DNA from: an uncultured Bacilli bacterium
Lineage (GTDB): Bacteria; Bacillota_I; Bacilli_A; RFN20; CAG-826
Reading direction: 5' to 3'
Assembly: GCA_934168325.1 (NCBI GenBank)
Contig: CAKPNG010000031.1
Coordinates: 1-18,535, forward strand
DNA: 18,535 nucleotides
Numbering within the stretch: position 1 is the stretch's first letter; each line of letters begins with the position of its first letter. The notes below the pieces were generated by a model. The model did no database searches. It had not been told where the DNA came from and saw only the letters and a program-made list of their open reading frames with translations. The position numbers and the translations under genes are program-made. Shown piece by piece: positions 16,230 through 18,535 of this stretch.

Positions 16230-18350
16230 CTATTTTAATTTTTCTAGCTCATTTATATATACTTGATAACTACTATCACTAGGCATTCTCCAATCACCTC
16301 TTGGTGATATTGAGACCGTTCCTATTTTAACACCATCAGGTAAACAACTTCTTTTAAACTGATTAGTAAAAAATCTTTTTACAAAAATTGTAAGAGTATC
16401 TTTTATATATAAAGTAGTATATTTATCTTTAAAAGTTTCACAAGCTAAATAATATATTTTAGAAATAGAAAAATTATGTCTTAAGAAATAATATATGAAG
16501 AAATCATGGAGTTCATATACACCAAGATTTTCTTCTGTTTTTTGAGTTATTACATTTTTATCAGGGGGTAATAATTCTGGTGAAATAGGAGTATGAAGAA
16601 TTGAAAGTAAAGTTTCTTTTACTTCTAAATGTTCATTTGCGTAATCTTCGACAACAGCTTGAATTAAAGTTTTTGGTAAAGAAGCATTTAAACCATAACT
16701 TGATATATGATCACCAGCATATGTTGTAAAACCTAAACAAAGTTCACTTAAATCGCCAGTTCCTATCATAATGCCATTTATATCATTTGAATAATCTAAT
16801 AGAATTTGCGTTCTTTCTCTTGCTTGAGCGTTCTCGTATGTAACATTATGATTATTAATGTCGTGATTTATATCCTTAAAATGTTGAATTAAAGAATCTT
16901 TAATATTAATTTCTTTAATACTTGTTCCGAATTCTTTTGCTAATTTTAAAGCATTATTTAAAGTCAAAGAAGAAGTTCCAAAAGCCGGAAGAGTTATTAC
17001 TTCAATGTCTTTTAAATCTCTGTTATCTAATTTAAAAGCCTCAACTGTAGCAATTAAAGCTAATGTAGAATCTAGCCCACCTGATAACCCTAATACAACT
17101 TTTTTTGAATGAGTTATCTCTAATCTTTTAAGTAAACTCTTAGCTTGCATTAAAATAATTTCATTGCTTCTTTGCTTACGAATTTCCAAATTATTTGAAA
17201 CAAATGGTAATTTTCTTAATGGTCTTATTAAAGAATCATTATTTTTAATATCTAATTTAAAATAAATTTTATTATAAGTACAATCATTTTCTTTTCTAAA
17301 AGAAGTGTTTTCTTGCCTATCTAATTCTAGAGCATCTACATCAATATCAGAAATAATAGTATTATTTTCAAATAATTTTGTTTCTTTTAATATTTTGCCG
17401 TTCTCAGCGATTATATTATGACCAGAGAATATTAAATCAGTTGTAGATTCGCCATCTCCACAACTTGAATAGACATATCCACAAATCAATCTATTAGTAG
17501 TAGCTTTTACAAGATATCTTCTAGTATTATCTTTTCCAATTAATTCATTAGAAGCACTTAAATTTAAAATTATGTTAGCACCATTTTTAGCTAATTTAAT
17601 ATCTGGATTATCGCTCCCCCATAAATCTTCGCAAATTTCTACGCCTATTTTTAATTTATTATATAAAGAATTAACAAAAACAAATTTATTACCAAAAGGA
17701 ACTAACTTATTGTCAAAGTTGATAAATGTATTTTCATCTTTCCGTTCAGTAAAAAATCTTTGTTCATAAAATTCATTATAATTTGGGAGAATACTTTTAG
17801 GAATTATACCCAAAATTTCGCCATTTAATATTAATATCCCACAGTTATAAATTTTGGATTGAAATCTAATTGGTGCTCCCACACAAAATAATATATTTTT
17901 GTTTAAACTATAATTTTTAAGCTCAATTATCGCTTTATCTGAATTATTTAAAAGATCATTATTAAAAAATAAATCACTGCATGTATAACCGGTGATACAT
18001 AATTCGTGAAATGTAAGTATATTTACATTTTGTTTTAAACAATAATCTATTTTATTTTTTATTTCTAATAAATTATGTTTAATGTTAGCGACCTCTATTT
18101 TGATTGTAGAAGCTGCGCAGCGTATAAATCCAAATATATCTAATTGATTATCAACTATAATATTTTCTTTAAAAAAAGTGTTGTTTTGCAAGGTTTTTGA
18201 ATTATTTAAGTACTTTTCATAGTAATCACAAGACATTATAACAAGGTCTTCAAAACCATTTTTTGAAATAAAAATAGGTTCATTGTAGTCTTTGCATAAC
18301 TTTGATATGCTACTTGTGTTTCTTAAATCTTTAATTGGAATAATTTTCAT
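16230..18350 (-). CDS. nadE: glutamine-dependent NAD+ synthetase with N-terminal Phd/YefM antitoxin-like domain
   Basis: The last step of NAD synthesis: ATP-dependent amidation of nicotinic acid adenine dinucleotide using ammonia from glutamine. Residues about 73-345 are the nitrilase-type glutaminase, with Glu116 (FHELCITGYT), Lys185 (IPKSILPNY) and Cys240 (GVEICEDLW). Residues about 385-706 are the synthetase, with the PP-loop SGGLDS at 423-428, then LCLGFTTYAGDH and SISPRGDWRMPSD near the end. All key residues are present. Ordinary proteins of this class begin almost directly at the segment read here as FGFIRCAAS (73-81). This one has about 70 extra residues, of which 1-50 read as a Phd/YefM domain: IIPIKDLRN (3-11), PIFISKNG (25-32), LVIMSCDYYEKYL (36-48). 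The fusion is in frame with no alternative start near the enzyme domain. There is no ribosome site before the ATG, and the promoter is only 9 bases away. No toxin gene is adjacent. Confidence 0.93.
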   Translation of the reverse strand: MKIIPIKDLRNTSSISKLCKDYNEPIFISKNGFEDLVIMSCDYYEKYLNNSKTLQNNTFFKENIIVDNQLDIFGFIRCAASTIKIEVANIKHNLLEIKNKIDYCLKQNVNILTFHELCITGYTCSDLFFNNDLLNNSDKAIIELKNYSLNKNILFCVGAPIRFQSKIYNCGILILNGEILGIIPKSILPNYNEFYEQRFFTERKDENTFINFDNKLVPFGNKFVFVNSLYNKLKIGVEICEDLWGSDNPDIKLAKNGANIILNLSASNELIGKDNTRRYLVKATTNRLICGYVYSSCGDGESTTDLIFSGHNIIAENGKILKETKLFENNTIISDIDVDALELDRQENTSFRKENDCTYNKIYFKLDIKNNDSLIRPLRKLPFVSNNLEIRKQRSNEIILMQAKSLLKRLEITHSKKVVLGLSGGLDSTLALIATVEAFKLDNRDLKDIEVITLPAFGTSSLTLNNALKLAKEFGTSIKEINIKDSLIQHFKDINHDINNHNVTYENAQARERTQILLDYSNDINGIMIGTGDLSELCLGFTTYAGDHISSYGLNASLPKTLIQAVVEDYANEHLEVKETLLSILHTPISPELLPPDKNVITQKTEENLGVYELHDFFIYYFLRHNFSISKIYYLACETFKDKYTTLYIKDTLTIFVKRFFTNQFKRSCLPDGVKIGTVSISPRGDWRMPSDSSYQVYINELEKLK

Positions 18351-18359
18351 AGTGTCATT

Positions 18360-18388
18360 ATTATAGCATTATTATGTAAAAATATCTA
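18360..18388 (-). promoter_or_regulatory. extended -10 promoter of the Phd-nadE gene, nearly leaderless
   Basis: On the minus strand TAGATA (18388-18383, four of six) is followed by a 17-base spacer and a perfect TATAAT (18365-18360) preceded by TGC, an extended -10. Only 9 bases separate TATAAT from the ATG at 18350, so transcription should start about 3 bases before it. No other strong promoter is seen at 18389-18535. Confidence 0.6.
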
Positions 18389-18402
18389 TTTTAAATTAAT
18401 AA

Positions 18403-18414
18403 GTTATAAATAAC
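18403..18414. repeat. small palindrome upstream of the nadE promoter
   Basis: GTTAT and ATAAC (18403-18407, 18410-18414) are exact inverted arms with a 2-base centre, 14 bases upstream of the -35. It is short enough to arise by chance but would be a plausible operator for a protein carrying a Phd-type DNA-binding domain. The rest of 18415-18535 shows no gene or structure I can support. Confidence 0.25.
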
Positions 18415-18535
18415 GCTCAAATAAAAATTTTAAATCCGAATATCCTCTTTTCTAAAATTCCCGTCTTTTGCATTAGTACACTAGAAATATTCCGCTTGTA
18501 ATTAATAATTGTAATAATTTTAATGCTTATACATA

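Noticed and set aside
15249..16240. Mycoplasma-type code (TGA as Trp)
   Set aside because: All large genes are intact with TGG for Trp, and dusB ends sensibly at TGA; a PopT homologue also suggests a walled bacterium.
16228..16249. AGCTA/TAGCT hairpin as a terminator between dusB and nadE
   Set aside because: The stem is only 5 bp, the loop 12 bases, there is no run of T after it, and it lies in the nadE coding end.
18351..18535. Toxin or other gene upstream of the Phd-nadE gene
   Set aside because: All frames are broken by stops in this stretch, so no partner gene is visible before the window ends; a gene farther out cannot be excluded.

Overview
The window is chromosomal DNA of a very AT-rich, low-GC Gram-positive bacterium, most likely a Bacilli/Erysipelotrichia-type Firmicute or a walled relative of the Mollicutes (for example an RF39-like gut lineage). 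The evidence is the base composition, A/T-rich codon choice, good AGGAGG-type ribosome sites and the gene order pth-mfd-rqcP-tilS-ftsH-dusB, a compacted version of the Bacillus subtilis pth...mfd...yabO...tilS-hprT-ftsH...dusB region. Trp is encoded by TGG and dusB ends at TGA, so the standard bacterial code (table 11) fits. I see no rRNA, tRNA, CRISPR array, insertion sequence or phage gene.

Layout. (1) 1-1829: a possible tail of an upstream gene, then a lone FGGY-family carbohydrate kinase (+) ending at a bidirectional terminator. (2) 1830-6439: a minus-strand operon tetR-ABC-ABC encoding an asymmetric heterodimeric ABC exporter of the TM287/288 (LmrCD/BmrCD) type and its probable repressor, with a recognisable promoter and an overlapping palindrome. 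(3) 6504-7460: a minus-strand DUF368 (PopT-type) polyprenyl-phosphate transporter. (4) 7498-13032: four tightly overlapping plus-strand genes, pth, mfd, rqcP and tilS. (5) 13048-16220: ftsH with its own extended -10 promoter, directly coupled to a tRNA-dihydrouridine synthase. (6) 16230-18390: a minus-strand glutamine-dependent NAD+ synthetase with a Phd/YefM antitoxin-like domain fused to its N-terminus, read from an almost leaderless promoter. 18391-18535 shows nothing I can name.

How the genes fit together. The plus-strand core is housekeeping centred on stalled or damaged machinery: Pth recycles peptidyl-tRNA, Mfd removes stalled RNA polymerase, RqcP works on split ribosomes in alanine tailing, FtsH degrades membrane proteins, and TilS and Dus modify tRNA. 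The minus-strand genes deal with the envelope (PopT, ABC exporter) and with NAD supply.

The most unusual item is the Phd-NadE fusion: a DNA-binding antitoxin-type module of about 50 residues joined in frame to a complete NAD+ synthetase, with no toxin gene beside it. Second is a charged insertion of about 110 residues between the membrane and ATPase domains of one ABC subunit.
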